From contig BEXV01000066.1 in the NCBI GenBank assembly GCA_003118195.1, forward strand, positions 231,476 through 295,475: a stretch of DNA of 64,000 nt, written 5' to 3'. How positions within the stretch are numbered: position 1 is the stretch's first letter; every line of letters begins with the position of its first letter. A program made the position numbers and the translations under genes. This document shows positions 41,667 to 54,450 of this stretch, piece by piece. The notes under the pieces are model-generated. The model saw nothing but the letters and a program-made list of their open reading frames with translations, had not been told where the DNA came from and did no database searches. The stretch comes from Hemicentrotus pulcherrimus (taxonomy: Eukaryota > Echinodermata > Echinoidea > Camarodonta > Strongylocentrotidae).

Positions 41667-44612
41667 TGTTTCGGACGTTACACACTGTTAACAATATAAC
41701 TTTATTCAAGTTAATTGCTTTACTTTAGGTATTATCGACCTCAGTTACATTAATTGTTTGCAGAAAAATACTTCTGTAACATTTATGGAAACAAATTGTT
41801 TTTAAAATGTTTTAATTGGTTTAGCACATACATGTATACCAAGTTTGTCTTCATCGACCACTCAATTTATGTAAGGTATATTATTCATTCCAAGAACGTG
41901 TACCGGTAGTTAAAAATGCTTATGCGATCTAACAGAGTGAAACATGAAGCTAATAGGAAGTGTAGGTATCAAAACTCCTTTGAAAAATCACTTAGAAACA
42001 TACTCTTTATTGCATGTAATGAACAACAGTGTGTAATGTATATTATGGTTTATTTCGGATGTTACAAGATGTTAACATTTCAATGAGATCATCAATTTCT
42101 ACAACCTCTACAATATAGATGTTTAATCAGCTTGCTAATGTTCTTTCCCTTCAACTATACAGTGTGTCATTCAATAATATCACTAACACATAATTATGTA
42201 AGCAAAACATTGAAAAAAAAATTTAAAAATATAACTATAAAAACGTACCCCCAATCATGTACCGGTAAGTACGGTGAATCCTAATTTATGTACATCTCGA
42301 GAATGAGTATTTTAAAATTGTGTGTGTTTAAGGTTATAATACTCCTGTAGTAACAATCATCCTTTACCACTATTCGTATTAGTTTCAAACGACAACATTT
42401 ATTAATGCTCTTAAATAAGTATTTATTTATTCATTTAATTGATGACAGATTGATGAATGGATGGATTGATTGGTTGGTCGGTTGGTTGGTTGATAGATCT
42501 TAACTCTTGCTGTGCCGATATCACAGGTGACAAACAATATACAGTGTAGGTTAAACATGTACCGTATTTGCCGGCGATAAGGCCGCAGCGCCGCACCCCC
42601 AACTTTGACATTTCGTAGAGGGAAAGAAAAAACGGACAGCCCATTTATATTTCACACTAGTGTAGGGTTGCGGTTCTAACAGATAATTCCTAGCACTCTT
42701 ACCACAGAGGCAACCCAGCAGATTTGTTGTAGGATTGATAACTACTGGCTTAATGACCAGGTTTTGATGTGTAAAAGCATTACAGCATTCTATGTAGCAT
42801 TCCACACACATTCCATGCAAAGTAGAAGAAACCAATAAATATTCATAGTCCCATACAAGTATAAATCAGCATCACAAAGTATTCTTGAATATTCAAAAAT
42901 AAACAAAGGGTATATATTGAATATTATTCATAGTATATGTAAATTATACTATATAAGCTTGACTGCATCAGGTGAACATTGAAACCAATGAGAGAGAGAG
43001 AGAGAGATAGACAGACGAAAGGATGGTGGATGAAAAGGGTGAATGTGAATGAGGGATAACTTATTAATATGAAAGGGATGAATCATGGATATGAAGGGGA
43101 GTTTCAGAAGTCCAAAATAAATCCCTACACTAGCTCATACATTTTGTATGTATGCATACATTTTGAGGAAGATACTACATGTATATGTTTAGGATCATTA
43201 AATAAAGTATTACTGGAAATGCCCTTTTCTTTTATACATGTATGTACTTTCTACACAGATTAGTTACATGTACTAAGTGCCCTTTTTGAAAGGTATTTTC
43301 AAAAGAAAATCCATATTTCCCATAATGTTTTAGAAAAACATTTTAATTTGCTTGATTTTATCAACTTAGTATACCTGTATCATACCCGTGTCATGTACTT
43401 GAGCACTGGGTATTGCTTAAGTGGGTGATTTTGAGCTTTGTAACCTACCAAATAGTTTAGATTGACCATACAATCTTTGGTTATATGACATAATTTGGAG
43501 AACCTCTGTAAAAATGAAAACGTGATGATTTGCAAACACACAGCAATGTAAATAGCAAGAGGAGAGGTTGAAATATTGAAACTTGCTATTCTCACATTTA
43601 TCTTTGCCCCTCATTTGAACTGGTAAAGTATAAAAATGTCTGTTAACAGTTTAATGTAACATCCGAAACGTGCTAACAGCATACCAGAAAGTGTTGTTAA
43701 AATGGCTGAATGATTTGTATGAGTCACTTTTATTGAAATTTTTTCTGATAAATTACAATTAAGGATATACTAAAGCAGCCAGCAATGACTTGCACCACAA
43801 AGTGTGGCTTCAATATTTTATGTTTTATAAGTCAATTTTGCAGAAAATTTAGATATTTTACAGAAAATTTGATTTTTAGCATCATATTTCTTCATACTTT
43901 AATATTTAGATCTAAATGAAATTATCAAAATAGTGTTTTTAACAGGAGTGTGCATTGTGAAATCGTAACTTGCACATTATGATCGAAAATTAGTTGAAAT
44001 TTGCAAACTATGTGTTAACAATCAAATAGTGTAACGTCCGAAACACCCTTCTTGAGTTTACACAAAAGTATTGGATTTGAAAGACCTGATTTGTGTTTTG
44101 ACTTGTGTTAAGACTTATAATAACTTATTTCATTATGATTTATTCACTTCAGATACCCTCAAATATGGATTATCATCGTTTATTGGGTATTTTTTGTTTC
44201 GGACGTTACATTTGTTTCGGACGTTACAACTGTTAACGGAAAATTGGTTTTAACTATAAAATAGGATTGTAACGATGTATTGCAAATTTCTTTTTTGGGG
44301 TGGGTAGCCGCCATGAAATGTTTAAAAAATGTTATGAAAGATAGGTCCTGCAGTTCATATATTTTCTGCTACTTCAAATTAAAAGTTGTTTCGGACGTTA
44401 CAAAATTGTTTACGGAAAATGAGACAACTTTTTCAAATTTTGAATATATTTCTAATATAAGCGCTACTACAATTAAATTATATTTTCTTTTAATTTAATG
44501 ACTTGGAGTAACTAATACGCTTAATCAAACCATAAACAATCTCATTAATTGGTTGTTCTAGTGGGTTAAATGAGGGTCTACATTGTTTACGGAAAATGTA
44601 ACGTCCGAAACA
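41667..44612. repeat. Cluster of eight TGTTTCGGACGTTACA motifs in both orientations
   Basis: Plus-strand copies near 41667, 42053 (one change), 44195, 44213 and 44386. Minus-strand copies near 43655 (one change), 44031 and 44597. Most are followed within about 20 bases by a second word, GTTAACAG or GTTTACGGAAAAT. The word was not seen elsewhere in the window. It is not a simple tandem array, because spacing varies from 18 bases to 1.6 kb. Function unknown. Confidence 0.8.
42983..43007. repeat. (GA)n microsatellite
   Basis: Short GA dinucleotide tract. Confidence 0.9.
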
Positions 44613-45444
44613 CCATTTTTAATTGCACTGTTCCATCAAAATACAGGAGGTAATTTAGATTACTGTTAACTTTCTTTAAGATCCACCCAGGCTCAGTAAT
44701 CATCAATAGAAAAAAAAAAAAATATTGTTTGTGGGTATATATTTTGTTCGGCTCCAACCAAAAAGGTATGTCAATTTTGTTACAAAATTCCGTAAACAAT
44801 TTATTGGCTGTTAAGGGATACCTGATGCACATAAAGCAATGTTGAACATTTTTCATTAAGCTATGGGAGGTCAATCTAGGTCCATGCTATAAGAAAAAGT
44901 AGTAATTGATTTCTAATTCTTTATCTTTGAAAAGTTTCAGGCTCTCAAAGGGCCATTTAGGTATTTGGTCATAGTTAAAAAAAAACAGTGCCAAATATAA
45001 AACAAGATACAAGGATACAAGGATACAAGAACAACAACGACAAGTAAAAACATACTTTTGTTTTGTCATTCCTGTCAACGACTGTATATTGTTTGTTGTT
45101 AACATTATACAGACTCGTTATGGTGATTTAAAAACTGTAACGAAACAGTGCACTGTCCTTCCTAGTCCTTCATACCGAATTAAGAAAAGTATGACGTAGC
45201 GGTTATGGGGCACTTCTCCTCCAGACAGCCACAATTTAATGAATTTCTAAAGAATGCGTCTTGACCCATCCTCTGATACTTCATATCATCTCATGCGCGA
45301 AATTTGCTTTCAACCCGTCCAATTTAATTAGATTCAGTGTATGGTTTAGTGGCCAATATTTCCTTCCTAGGAGTTTTGTTTCCCAGAAATTGGCCTCAGA
45401 ATTACCCCAGTTCTGAAAAATGATTTTAGAGTATGCTTCCTTGC

Positions 45445-45480
45445 GATATTGCGTAAGTATAGGATATTGCGTAAGTATAG
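45445..45480. repeat. 18-bp tandem duplication
   Basis: GATATTGCGTAAGTATAG occurs twice in direct succession. Confidence 0.9.
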
Positions 45481-47443
45481 GTTGTCACAAAAAGTATGGA
45501 ATTTGTTTCCTGGAAAATGTATGAAAGACACATAAAATTACTTTGCAGTCTACATCCCATCTTCTCATTTTGTGTAGAATTGTCTTCTTCAATTATTAGT
45601 GTTTCAAAGATTAATCATATTTTTCAAAACAAAATGCTACTTATTCAGTTTGTGTAAACATATAATGCTTTTCTAGTTTGGGGTCACGAGGAAACTGAAA
45701 ACGTGTAAAATGCCTTTAACGAGCCAATTGATTCTTGATCCTTTTTAAAATTTATGTTGGAATGATAATCAAATATTTTGTAATGTTGATAATCATACAA
45801 GTAAATCTTGAAGTAAAGATGCCACATTTTAAAATAGTAGTTATACCCTTAAAAGGGGTGTCGTGGTTCTCTCGATTAGAACTACTTAAACCCTAGCACA
45901 AGTTTCTTGAAAGTTGTGAAAAGGAAGCCTTGTGCAGATAACGGGAAATGCACTCATGCTTTAACAACGCCCTAGCCTCGATTCGATGCTTCTAGCATCA
46001 CTTAATTCTATTTTGCATCAAATCTAATGATATTGATTTAAAAATGATAATAATATGCGCAATTAGGTGAAGGTTTTGCGTAACGAATACGATTGACTAT
46101 TTCATTAGAATGGCTCATTTTTAAATGGAAGTATTCTCATTGCAATAAAGTCCCTCTCAATCATTACAAGTTATTTTCTTATGATCGTTTGTGTATTCTC
46201 TCTCTGTAGAAGCATGGGATTTAGATCACACTATCTTTCAGACATCGGCGTGTTTCAAGCCATTAGTGGCAAATGTTTTTTAGGGGAGGGGGCAATATAA
46301 ATATTAGGTGGCTCAATCGCGAGAGAACAAGGTCAGATAGTTGACTTTCCCTACTCTCCTCCCTTCTCTCTTTCTCCGCATGTCTCTTTTCTTTTGTCTA
46401 CCGTCTACCCTGTTGTCATTTTAAGGGGATTTATCTCCCATGCCCCTCGAAGCTACGCCACTTGACATCGTTTGCGATGTCCCACTTTACCATGACTTCT
46501 CTCGTGCTCCAATAGTAGAGAGATAGAGAAAGATAACGACTCTTGTGATCTGGTAACAGGAAATGCTTCCCTGCTTGAACCACGCCCAATCCATCCAACA
46601 ATCAACACCGCCGCGCTCCTCATGGGAGTCTGAAGAGCCGCTAAAATCTACGACCCCAAACCAGAACGTGTCTGAGAACATGACAGGCAAGTCGATAGAG
46701 GTTTGGTGACTTAGGTAAATACCGAACATCAGTCATCATGTTCTTCATGTTTGAATGCATAAATGAATTTTGGATAGGTTAGGTGAAAGGCATTGTAATA
46801 ATCTCAAGGATAATTTCTTTTTAAAGTATTCTCTCAATAGGTTCGAATGATACAGCAAAAGCTGTAAGTGGGAGTAATAACTATTGAACGCAGTAATGCT
46901 AACACCTTAGATAAGTATATAGCATGAATTGTATCCGATAGGAATATGGTGACAAGTGGTTTTTTTTTATTCGTGTGTGTTTTTTTTTTGCGAAGAATTT
47001 TATAAGGAATACGTACAATGACGCCAAGTTTATTCGGAGACCATAATCATACAAATTAAATGCTTTCAAGGACCTTAACTTGAACTATTCATACAATTTT
47101 TTTTCCACTTGAAAAGAAGGCTAGCATGTCCATTTGTTTTCTCTCTTCATCTTGTGTTTGGACTCACTGTTGTGGGCGTAAGAAATCATATAGCTGGGTC
47201 CAATTTGATCTGCTGTTGAGTATGTTCGGAAGTTTGCCTTCGGAATGAGAAAGGTCAGATGCTCTCAGGGACAACTTTCTTGTGTATCGTTTCTGACAAT
47301 AGGATATCCTGACTTAAATATCCATGGAAATTAGTACTGAAAGTTGATTCATTGCAAAGCATTTGCAGAGCTTTTGCAATATTTTCCTTTCAAAATCTCA
47401 GGATGATGAAATGATATTTGAAAACTTTTGCTGCACATATGTT

Positions 47444-47817
47444 TTAAAGGTAAAGACCAGTAATGTAAACGCCCCAATTTCAAAAAATGAAATGGAAGCT
47501 CTCATTACCAATCAAGTGAAAGAATATGTTTTGACTAATACATGATGATAACAAATTTGCCGGGAAACCGCCTACTAATTCATATATTTGGTAAATTTGT
47601 TTCTCTCATGGTCTGTGAGAGATATAGGGTAGTCCCATATACATCTTTCTGTGTATAGTGCTTGTGACTTTACGAAGAATGGGCCAAATTTCTTATCATT
47701 TTGATGATTCCAGAACCTTGCAGATGCTAGATGCTAGATGATCAACCTTTTCTGATCGATTCTACAACGTTTCTTTCACAATACAATCGCATGACCATAA
47801 CTGGTCTTTACCTTTAA
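47444..47817. mobile_element. TTAA-flanked inverted-repeat element, family B, full copy
   Basis: Starts TTAAAGGTAAAGACCAGT and ends ACTGGTCTTTACCTTTAA, an exact inverse, so the 374-bp unit is bounded by TTAA. The whole body aligns in reverse orientation with 59254-59631 (for example GGAAACCGCCTACTAATTCA and its inverse). Non-coding. Confidence 0.9.
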
Positions 47818-48653
47818 AAACAGACCATTAGAATGTAACTTGTTCCATTGCCAGAATTGATATTCTATGAAGGACCTGCCTTTTCGAGTCCTGTAAGATT
47901 TAGATGATGTCCTAATTTCACTTGAAGACAAGATACATTGATTTATAGAAAACAGTTTATTTCAAATGACTGCCACCACAAACTCACGTTCTTTTTCGTC
48001 ATCAGTTAATCTTTAAACAAAATTATAGGTCGTGGACTCATGGCACTTAATAGGTAAAGTGTCGGTGACTTATGATATTCTAGGGAAGCCTTAAACTAGC
48101 CGTGAAATTGATACATTCGTAAGGTCATCCCTATTATTAGCCTTCCTTGTTTATGTGTCAGCCTAAAAATTGATCTTCCTTTACAAGAATCAAGCTCATA
48201 CCAGAGAGGTCTTTGGATAGGTCAATACCAGGTACATCATAACGGCTAGCGATACCTATTTTCACATTTATTAATATTATCTTAAAACTTTGGCCGACCT
48301 TTATCACCCATTGGATGATACTTTCCATATAAATCTTAATTGTCTTTCAATAACAATCTGTTACATAATTGATATTCCCCGTATACTTGCCCCTTGAATT
48401 TTAAGAAGCTTGCAATCAAAAGGGTCATCTCCTGCAAGTCCTCTGTAGCATTTTTCGAAGACGTTATTGCAATTACTTTGAAGATTATTATGCAGAATAT
48501 TTCTCAACAAAATAATAACGCCTACAACATAATGTTTCTACAAAGATATGAAATCATACCATTTGATATGCAAATCAGGTTATACATTGTACTTAAAAAC
48601 CGCTCTGTACGTCTGAGACCGAATACAGCAATTGAAAAGGAATGTCCTTTGCA
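47818..48653. other. Intergenic, no gene seen
   Basis: AT-rich. The 144-codon frame at 48394-48828 runs into a transposon-like repeat and is judged spurious. Confidence 0.45.
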
Positions 48654-48815
48654 CAGTAAAACCTGCTTTAGTGACCACCTGTCTACAAAAAGCGCATTTT
48701 TTGTTTCCTTGAAATTGAACCATGTACTAAAGGAACATGTTTACAAAAACCACCTGTCTACAACAAGCACATTTTTTTGTTTCCCTTGGGCGGTCGCTGT
48801 AGACAGGTTTGACTA
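48654..48815. mobile_element. Small pogo/Tigger-like MITE remnant
   Basis: Left end CAGTAAAACCTGCTTTAGTG and right end GGTCGCTGTAGACAGGTTTGAC form imperfect inverted ends of the CAGT-AAACCTGTCTA type known from pogo/Tigger-like elements. An internal block (ACCACCTGTCTACAA ... GCATTTTTTGTTTCC) is duplicated at about 48675 and 48750. Target duplication not clear. Confidence 0.55.
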
Positions 48816-49556
48816 TTTATGTATATGAAATGGAAAGACGGTGGTAAAAAAAAAACGAGGAAGCAGTGGAGGTCATCATAATCTGATTGAATTATCTTCT
48901 CAAACAAGAAACACTTTCATATCAAACTGAGTGGTATTTGTGGTTATCGGTGGGGGTATAAAAAGATACAAATCGCTGGAGAATATACTTACTCACATCA
49001 GACAATCGGTCAGGTCTGAAAGGTATGTATATTTGGAACGATCAGGAAAAATAACGGTGGAGGTTATGCTATAATTTGTTATATGATCAGTTACGTTGTG
49101 TTTGTATCTGTGGAACCCCCTCTTCCAGAATGTGTGAATTCAGAGAGAGAGAGATAGAGATAGAGAGGGAGCGGAGGGGGGGGGGGCAGAAATAAATCAG
49201 TATAAATCCTGTACTTAAAGCCCACCTGCATATAAAACCGTTTTTATTGTCTCCCGTGAGTGGTCTTCAGCTAAAAGTTTAACCTTCTTTTTTTCAGGAT
49301 AAAAAGAATTTAAAACGGAAAGACAAACCCATTAATTCCATTTAATAATGTTTCTTCATTTTTTTCTTCTCTTCACACCAAATGTGACAACTGAAATACT
49401 AAATAAAAAAAAACATAGAGATAATTGAAAACTTGATGAAAGTACGGAGATAAATCAATATAATCAAGATAAATGCAGCGGCCAACTATTATAAGCATCG
49501 ATGAAAGTTAAGTTATAAAACGTAAGAAATATGAAGAAAGCATGACAGCATTATAC
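48816..49556. other. Intergenic, no gene seen, GA tract
   Basis: Includes a GA-rich tract at 49142-49182 followed by a G run. Nothing else recognised. Confidence 0.5.
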
Positions 49557-49692
49557 CTTGAGGAGCGTCATGTTGCAATCCCTGGGGTCGATTATATGTT
49601 GGTTGGTAAGGTCCCTGGACGTTTGTACGACAAGGTGTTACTGACAGGGCGAGACGAATACGACTTCTTTTACGTGGGCTGGAGGAAGACAT
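49557..49692 (-). CDS. Candidate first coding exon of an unidentified minus-strand gene
   Basis: On the minus strand an ATG at 49692 opens MSSSSPRKRSRIRLALSV and continues TPCRTNVQGPYQPTYNRPQG to DAPQ. It then meets a donor-like CAAG|GTATAA at 49557. The 136 bases are visibly richer in G+C than the flanks, as the confirmed exons here are. The N-terminal PRKRSR resembles a nuclear localisation signal. No family recognised and no partner exon found, so this may be chance. Confidence 0.2.
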
Positions 49693-51834
49693 CAAAACAG
49701 CATTGTTGTTGCTAGACTACTGACTAATAATGACACGATTAGTGTGACCAACTGAGATGGGTGTAACATTGCTGGGTATCATTGATCAACAAAGAGATAA
49801 GGATTCCTAGGTCATCATCTCCAATCTTTTTCAATCCAAGGTGAGCAGATCGAGCAAGAATACTTGTACTTTTTCATGAAAATTTCATTAACGTAAAGCG
49901 TCAGCTTGTAATGGCTAAGTAGGAGAGAGAGATAGAGAGAAACATTGACGTTTCTCGGCTCTTCTTCAGAGATCGTGTGACGACTGAAACTTTAAACAGT
50001 TGAGAATCCATAATTGTCTACGTCCAAAAATTCTTATGAGACATGATGCAAGTATCATTTTAAGCAAAGAATTGCACACGTTTTCTTACCTCGTAATACA
50101 TTGGCATTAGCCATATGAAAGTACAACTCTAATGTGCATTATAACTCCTTAATATTCGAATTTTTTACTTAAGATTGAACTTGGGATGCATAATGAAAAG
50201 AGAGATAACATCATCGACAACGTCATACATGTGCATTTTAAAAAGATAGTCAATATGATCAAAACAGCACTTTTAAGAGAAACGATCCTGACCAAAACTT
50301 TATTGCTTTCAGGTGTAACGTCAGAGCTATTGCAATGATTTCATTTCGATTCGTCCAGGAGTCAGATAGACTGAAAACCTTGAAACTAGACTCCCATCTT
50401 ATCACTTCCTAACAGGCTACCTCTAGCCAAAGTGTTCAAGGCAAACTTGTTTGGTCAGTGGCCTAAAGATTCCTTCAAAAGAATGGGCAAATTGTCCATG
50501 TCATGCTGTTTAAAACTCTCTTTCTATATCTCCCTTCTCTCCCTCAGTCTCTCCCTCCATCATCCTAGAATTGATTTTTTTATTCTCTCTCTCTCTCTCT
50601 CTCTCTCTTTCCCGTTTGCTCAATTCGAAATTGGATATATTTCATCTGTTATTTGTTTATCTTATTTCAACATTATGATAAGCGAAGATTATTTTTTTAT
50701 AATGCATGCATTTTGTGGTCAATCTCTCCGTTATTATTACATTTTTGTTTATTGCTTATTTTCTATTTCATCATATGTAATGTGGCTAGCACACTTAGAC
50801 TTACATTGGACTCTTGAGATAGTTTCGAAATATTCCCTCAAATTCGATTTATTTCTTGCATTGCATGTACACCACGCTATATTCAACATGAAGTAAGTGG
50901 GCTGTTAAAGACTGCATGAATAGTAAATTGAATGATATTATTAATCAATTCATTATCAAATTAGGTAAGCGTGGGACGATTACTGAGGAAAAATGGGGAC
51001 CGTCGATTGGATGTCGAAAACCTATCACTCTTTACATTTTTCTCTTCATTAAGGCAGCTTAAAAACAAAATTGGGTAAAACTACACACAACTCATCGCAG
51101 CATTATTTATGTTTCGATTGCCATAGTACATGACGTGTGGATAAAAACCACTTTATCATACATGTACGAGTAGTTGATGTTGTTTACATTCATTTTCGTC
51201 AATCCTGTTAAACATAAACTATTACGTTTAATTGATATTATTTATATCATTATGCTACCCACAAAGTGCTTAAAATCAACCATCAGATTAATTCTCTCCG
51301 TTATAAAATTAACCTGAAGGCATGATGACTAAGTGAGATTAGCATGATTTATAATGACCAAACTGTGATTGCTACTCACCAAGGGGCCTGCTGTTTGTTT
51401 AAAGGTGAATCACCTGTCTAACAGACGACACCATCGTCTGTCACTCCAACTAATTACAACAATAGCTCCTAACCTTCCTCAAGACTCTTTGACTTTTACT
51501 TCCTCCAAAACTAGATGAAAACTGTTCGATAATATGTCAAACAATAACTGAATAAAGCCTCAAATTGAACAAAACGAACATCGGTATACGGGTGAAGGAA
51601 TGTTAACCATTGTTCTTCGATGAGGTTCTTGTAAAAAGAAAAGTTATCTTTTCATTTTGTCACATTTTATTCTAGGCGACTTGGACTAGATCTTTGCAAG
51701 CTTGATGAGAAAGTGACACTACCTGTCGAACTAAATACCCCTTGGACCCTGGTGTTTTTGGAAGCATTGTAACTATGGAAACCACAGAGCTATAACATTC
51801 ACGGTTGTTGTTGTTGATAACATTTTCAGACTGC
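49693..51834. other. Intergenic, no gene seen
   Basis: AT-rich with a CT microsatellite at 50584-50608. The 154-codon frame at 50432-50896 spans that microsatellite and has no recognised domain. Confidence 0.45.
50584..50608. repeat. (CT)n microsatellite
   Basis: CT dinucleotides, with looser CT-rich sequence from about 50515. Confidence 0.93.
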
Positions 51835-52183
51835 AATCCAGAAATAATAATAACAATAACAATATTACACATCTACGATGTCTCTAAGAGCTTTACAAAT
51901 ATACTATTACCCCTGTCATTGGATTCAATACTTTCTGGCACACACTATGTGCACTATCTCCACTCCCTGGGGAGTATTCCAGCCAGGCGTTACTTGACGC
52001 TCAAAAACTGATTGACCAACAATGACAATCGCATCCTACCGGGTACCCATTTAACACCTGGGTGGAGAGTAGCAAGTGCAGGATAACATCTTGCCAAAGG
52101 ATATTAGTGCTGTGTCGGGATTCGAACCCTCGACCTTCGCATCTCCAGTCAAGCGCCTTAAACCACTCGGCCACGTCATCAAC
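51835..52183 (-). mobile_element. tRNA-derived SINE, near full length
   Basis: On the minus strand the head (52183 to 52112) has box A TGGCCGAGTGG and box B GGTTCGAATCC in a Ser/Leu-type arrangement. Then come CACTAATATCCTTTGGCAAGA, the AAATGGGTACCCGGTAGGATGCGA core and CTCCCCAGGGAGTGGAGA, ending in a (TTATTG)n-type tail. Acceptor and T arms do not pair, so it is not a functional tRNA gene. Same family as 21055-21348. Confidence 0.85.
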
Positions 52184-52789
52184 ATTTTACAAAACTATTC
52201 GATTAAAATGTTCAACATTAAAAAATATTCATTGCTTATTTTGGCATAAAAAGTATTCGGGTTACATTCTAGCCTTTCTGAAACTTGAATATTGAAGATC
52301 ATTTTAAATTTTTAGATTAATCAAATTACATACGTAACAAGGCTTTTTTCCGCACCTCATGAGGTTAGCATAACACATTTTCAAATAATGTGATGACCAA
52401 AACTCATTCCACGTTTTCTAGCGTCTCCTTTTTTAATGTCATGCTCATTGTTCACGTGACTAATGTTACGTATTGATAATTGATAAACCCGATAAATGTT
52501 ATTAATAAGGCATTGACGAGGAAATTTGTGTAAGAGGTTGAATGATTTATTGATTTGTAGTGAAATTTCCTCTACGCTTTGTGGGTATATTTCAAAAGGA
52601 AAAAAAGTGAGTTCCTTTAAAATCTAGATGACCATGTGACTTTCGGGTTTATTGGGTTCCCATCCGACTGGCACACTCATGCCCCTTGCCTAGATCCGTT
52701 GCTTTATTGCTACTTCCTTGAATAGACCCGACGGTAGTTCTCAAAGATATATATGAAAATGTGGATTTCATCGAAGGTTTTTCCATATT
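52184..52789. other. Intergenic, no gene seen
   Basis: AT-rich. No exon or repeat recognised before the CpG-richer region. Confidence 0.5.
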
Positions 52790-53184
52790 TTCAATCTGCC
52801 CGCGCCTTCCCTTCATCTCTATCATAGCAAACGAACGCGCATTTGCGACTAAACGCGCTCGTCCCAGGACCATCTGCTCGCTCGGTCTCATGCGGCACCC
52901 GCGGATCTAACGATAACTTGGCAACTGTCGAACGTGAACGAATAACAAGGAAAGAGAACGAAGGAGCAGAAAAAAAAATATTATCAGCTTTTGATTTTCC
53001 TTCGATTTGTAAGGATATCATGAGGGATAATAGTCATTATTACGTGTCAGTTACTTAATCGATGTTAAAGTAACAACGAGCCTGAATTGGATTCCAGCGG
53101 AGTGGCGTCGTCGGGCTAAACGTTGCGGTTACACTAGAAGTTTGTGAATTAAATTAAATAAACGAAACCTTGTTCAGCGGCAAA
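52790..53184 (+). promoter_or_regulatory. CpG-richer region, probable promoter / 5' UTR of the next gene
   Basis: A local rise in CpG and G+C (52795-52930, with CGCGCC, AACGCGC, ACGCGCTCG, CCCGCGGATC) stands out from AT-rich surroundings. It sits about 250-390 bases before the candidate first exon. No TATA box identified. Short open frames on both strands here show no domain. Confidence 0.45.
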
Positions 53185-53226
53185 ATGGCAAAGCTATGGA
53201 TGTTATCTCTACTTCTCATTTTTGAG
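53185..53226 (+). CDS. Candidate exon 1 of a second gene, possibly a tandem DSL paralogue
   Basis: ATG with an AAA context (CAAAATGG) encodes MAKLWMLSLLLIFE, a signal-peptide-like start. It ends in phase 0 at GAG|GTAAGT, a consensus donor. Length (42 versus 39 bases), phase and hydrophobic pattern match exon 1 of the giant gene ([13 protein letters not shown]), and the short word CTACTTCT is shared. No MNNL-like second exon was found before the window ends, 10.8 kb later; the first gene has an 11-kb first intron. A different secreted-protein gene is possible. Confidence 0.5.
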
Positions 53227-53455
53227 GTAAGTTATGTTAAATTTTCTTATCTTATGGCAATTGTTATTTGACCTTCGTAGAACGCAACTCTTGAATTTGA
53301 AATGGCAATCCTTTCTATCGAAAGATAACGTGTTTCATATTCCCTTGCTGCTTAGTTATATCATCATGATCATGTAATTCATGATGAAAAGGAGGAAGAA
53401 GAGGAAGTGTAAATCACTTTCTAAAGTATTATGTCATACCAAACAGTTAAGGTAA

Positions 53456-53478
53456 GATATATATATATATATATATAC
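53456..53478. repeat. (TA)n microsatellite
   Basis: Uninterrupted TA dinucleotides. Confidence 0.95.
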
Positions 53479-54450
53479 GCCTATCTGCAAAATATGATAT
53501 TTAAATGTGTATCGTTAATATCATTTACATGTATATCTGTTAGCATTTTACTATGGTAGATCATAATTCATTCATAGTCATTAGGAACAAGCTTTCTGAC
53601 CTGGAATGATACAGACAGTGACATTAACCCATGAATATATATAAGCTAACAAAAATATATACCAAAAAAAAAATGGAATTTGGTGTCCTGACATGGATGT
53701 GCAGCTGAACATCAAGGCTGCACAACGTTTAGAATATTTCAATATAGTCATAATAATTATCGGAAACAGAACTTTGCGCTGTCACACGTTCAGGTCATCG
53801 AATAAAGTTGATGAGCAATGATGAGGATGACTTATCTTCATTACCCCAAAACAACCGAAAACTATCATTGAAAAAAAGAACATCAACGGTTATCTGAATG
53901 CAATCTTTGAAAGCTTTTGAAAGTTGGCAATTATCCCTGATTGATCAGGGTCAGTGAAATGGTGAGGTAGTTTCGTTCCATCAGAAAGATATTTCAGAGT
54001 ATGTTTGACTAACTGACAAGTGCCTTAATTGGTACAGGACTTCTGGTTAATTGATATCGGAACTGCGCTAGAGCCTAGCCCGGTTCAGCCGAGGAAAGTC
54101 CGGAGGAAATTGATGGTGATGCCTTGAATCTGCACAACGGTTTCTTTAGGAATTCTCCTGAGTATTCGATCCTCCCTCACAAAGAATCATGTGGCATTGC
54201 TTTGTCACTTAGGACTTCATTTCACGAAACATTGTTTGGCTCTGAAAGTTTCATTGTAAGCCTGCCTAAATATATCAGGGGAAGATTATTGAGATTACAA
54301 TACCTTGACAGAAATTAAAGCGATAGACAAAATGAAACGTTACTTACAGTAGATTTTTAATCAGACTCCTATTGACTGGGACAGCTATATTTTCTTTGTT
54401 TTGTTATTGCTGTTTTTCTTTTTCATCAGTTTGAAACTTTTCATAAAGAT

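Larger units (their letters stand above)
40608..47443. other. Long intergenic stretch, no gene seen
   Basis: AT-rich, with no convincing exon. It holds eight copies of a TGTTTCGGACGTTACA-type word (41667-44612), an 18-bp tandem duplication of GATATTGCGTAAGTATAG (45445-45480) and a GA microsatellite (42983-43007). A GC-richer open frame on the minus strand at 46487-46729 has no recognised domain. Confidence 0.45.

Noticed and set aside
46487..46729. 80-codon minus-strand frame, locally GC-richer
   Set aside because: No domain, no convincing acceptor or donor pair, ends in an ordinary stop. Left as weak background to the 49557 candidate.
48394..48828. 144-codon plus-strand frame
   Set aside because: Its C-terminal half is the small pogo/Tigger-like element with a duplicated block, and the first half is AT-rich without a domain.
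52112..52183. tRNA gene on the minus strand (also 17511-17573 and 19437-19505 on plus)
   Set aside because: Box A and B are good but acceptor and T arms do not pair, and each is attached to a SINE body or tail.
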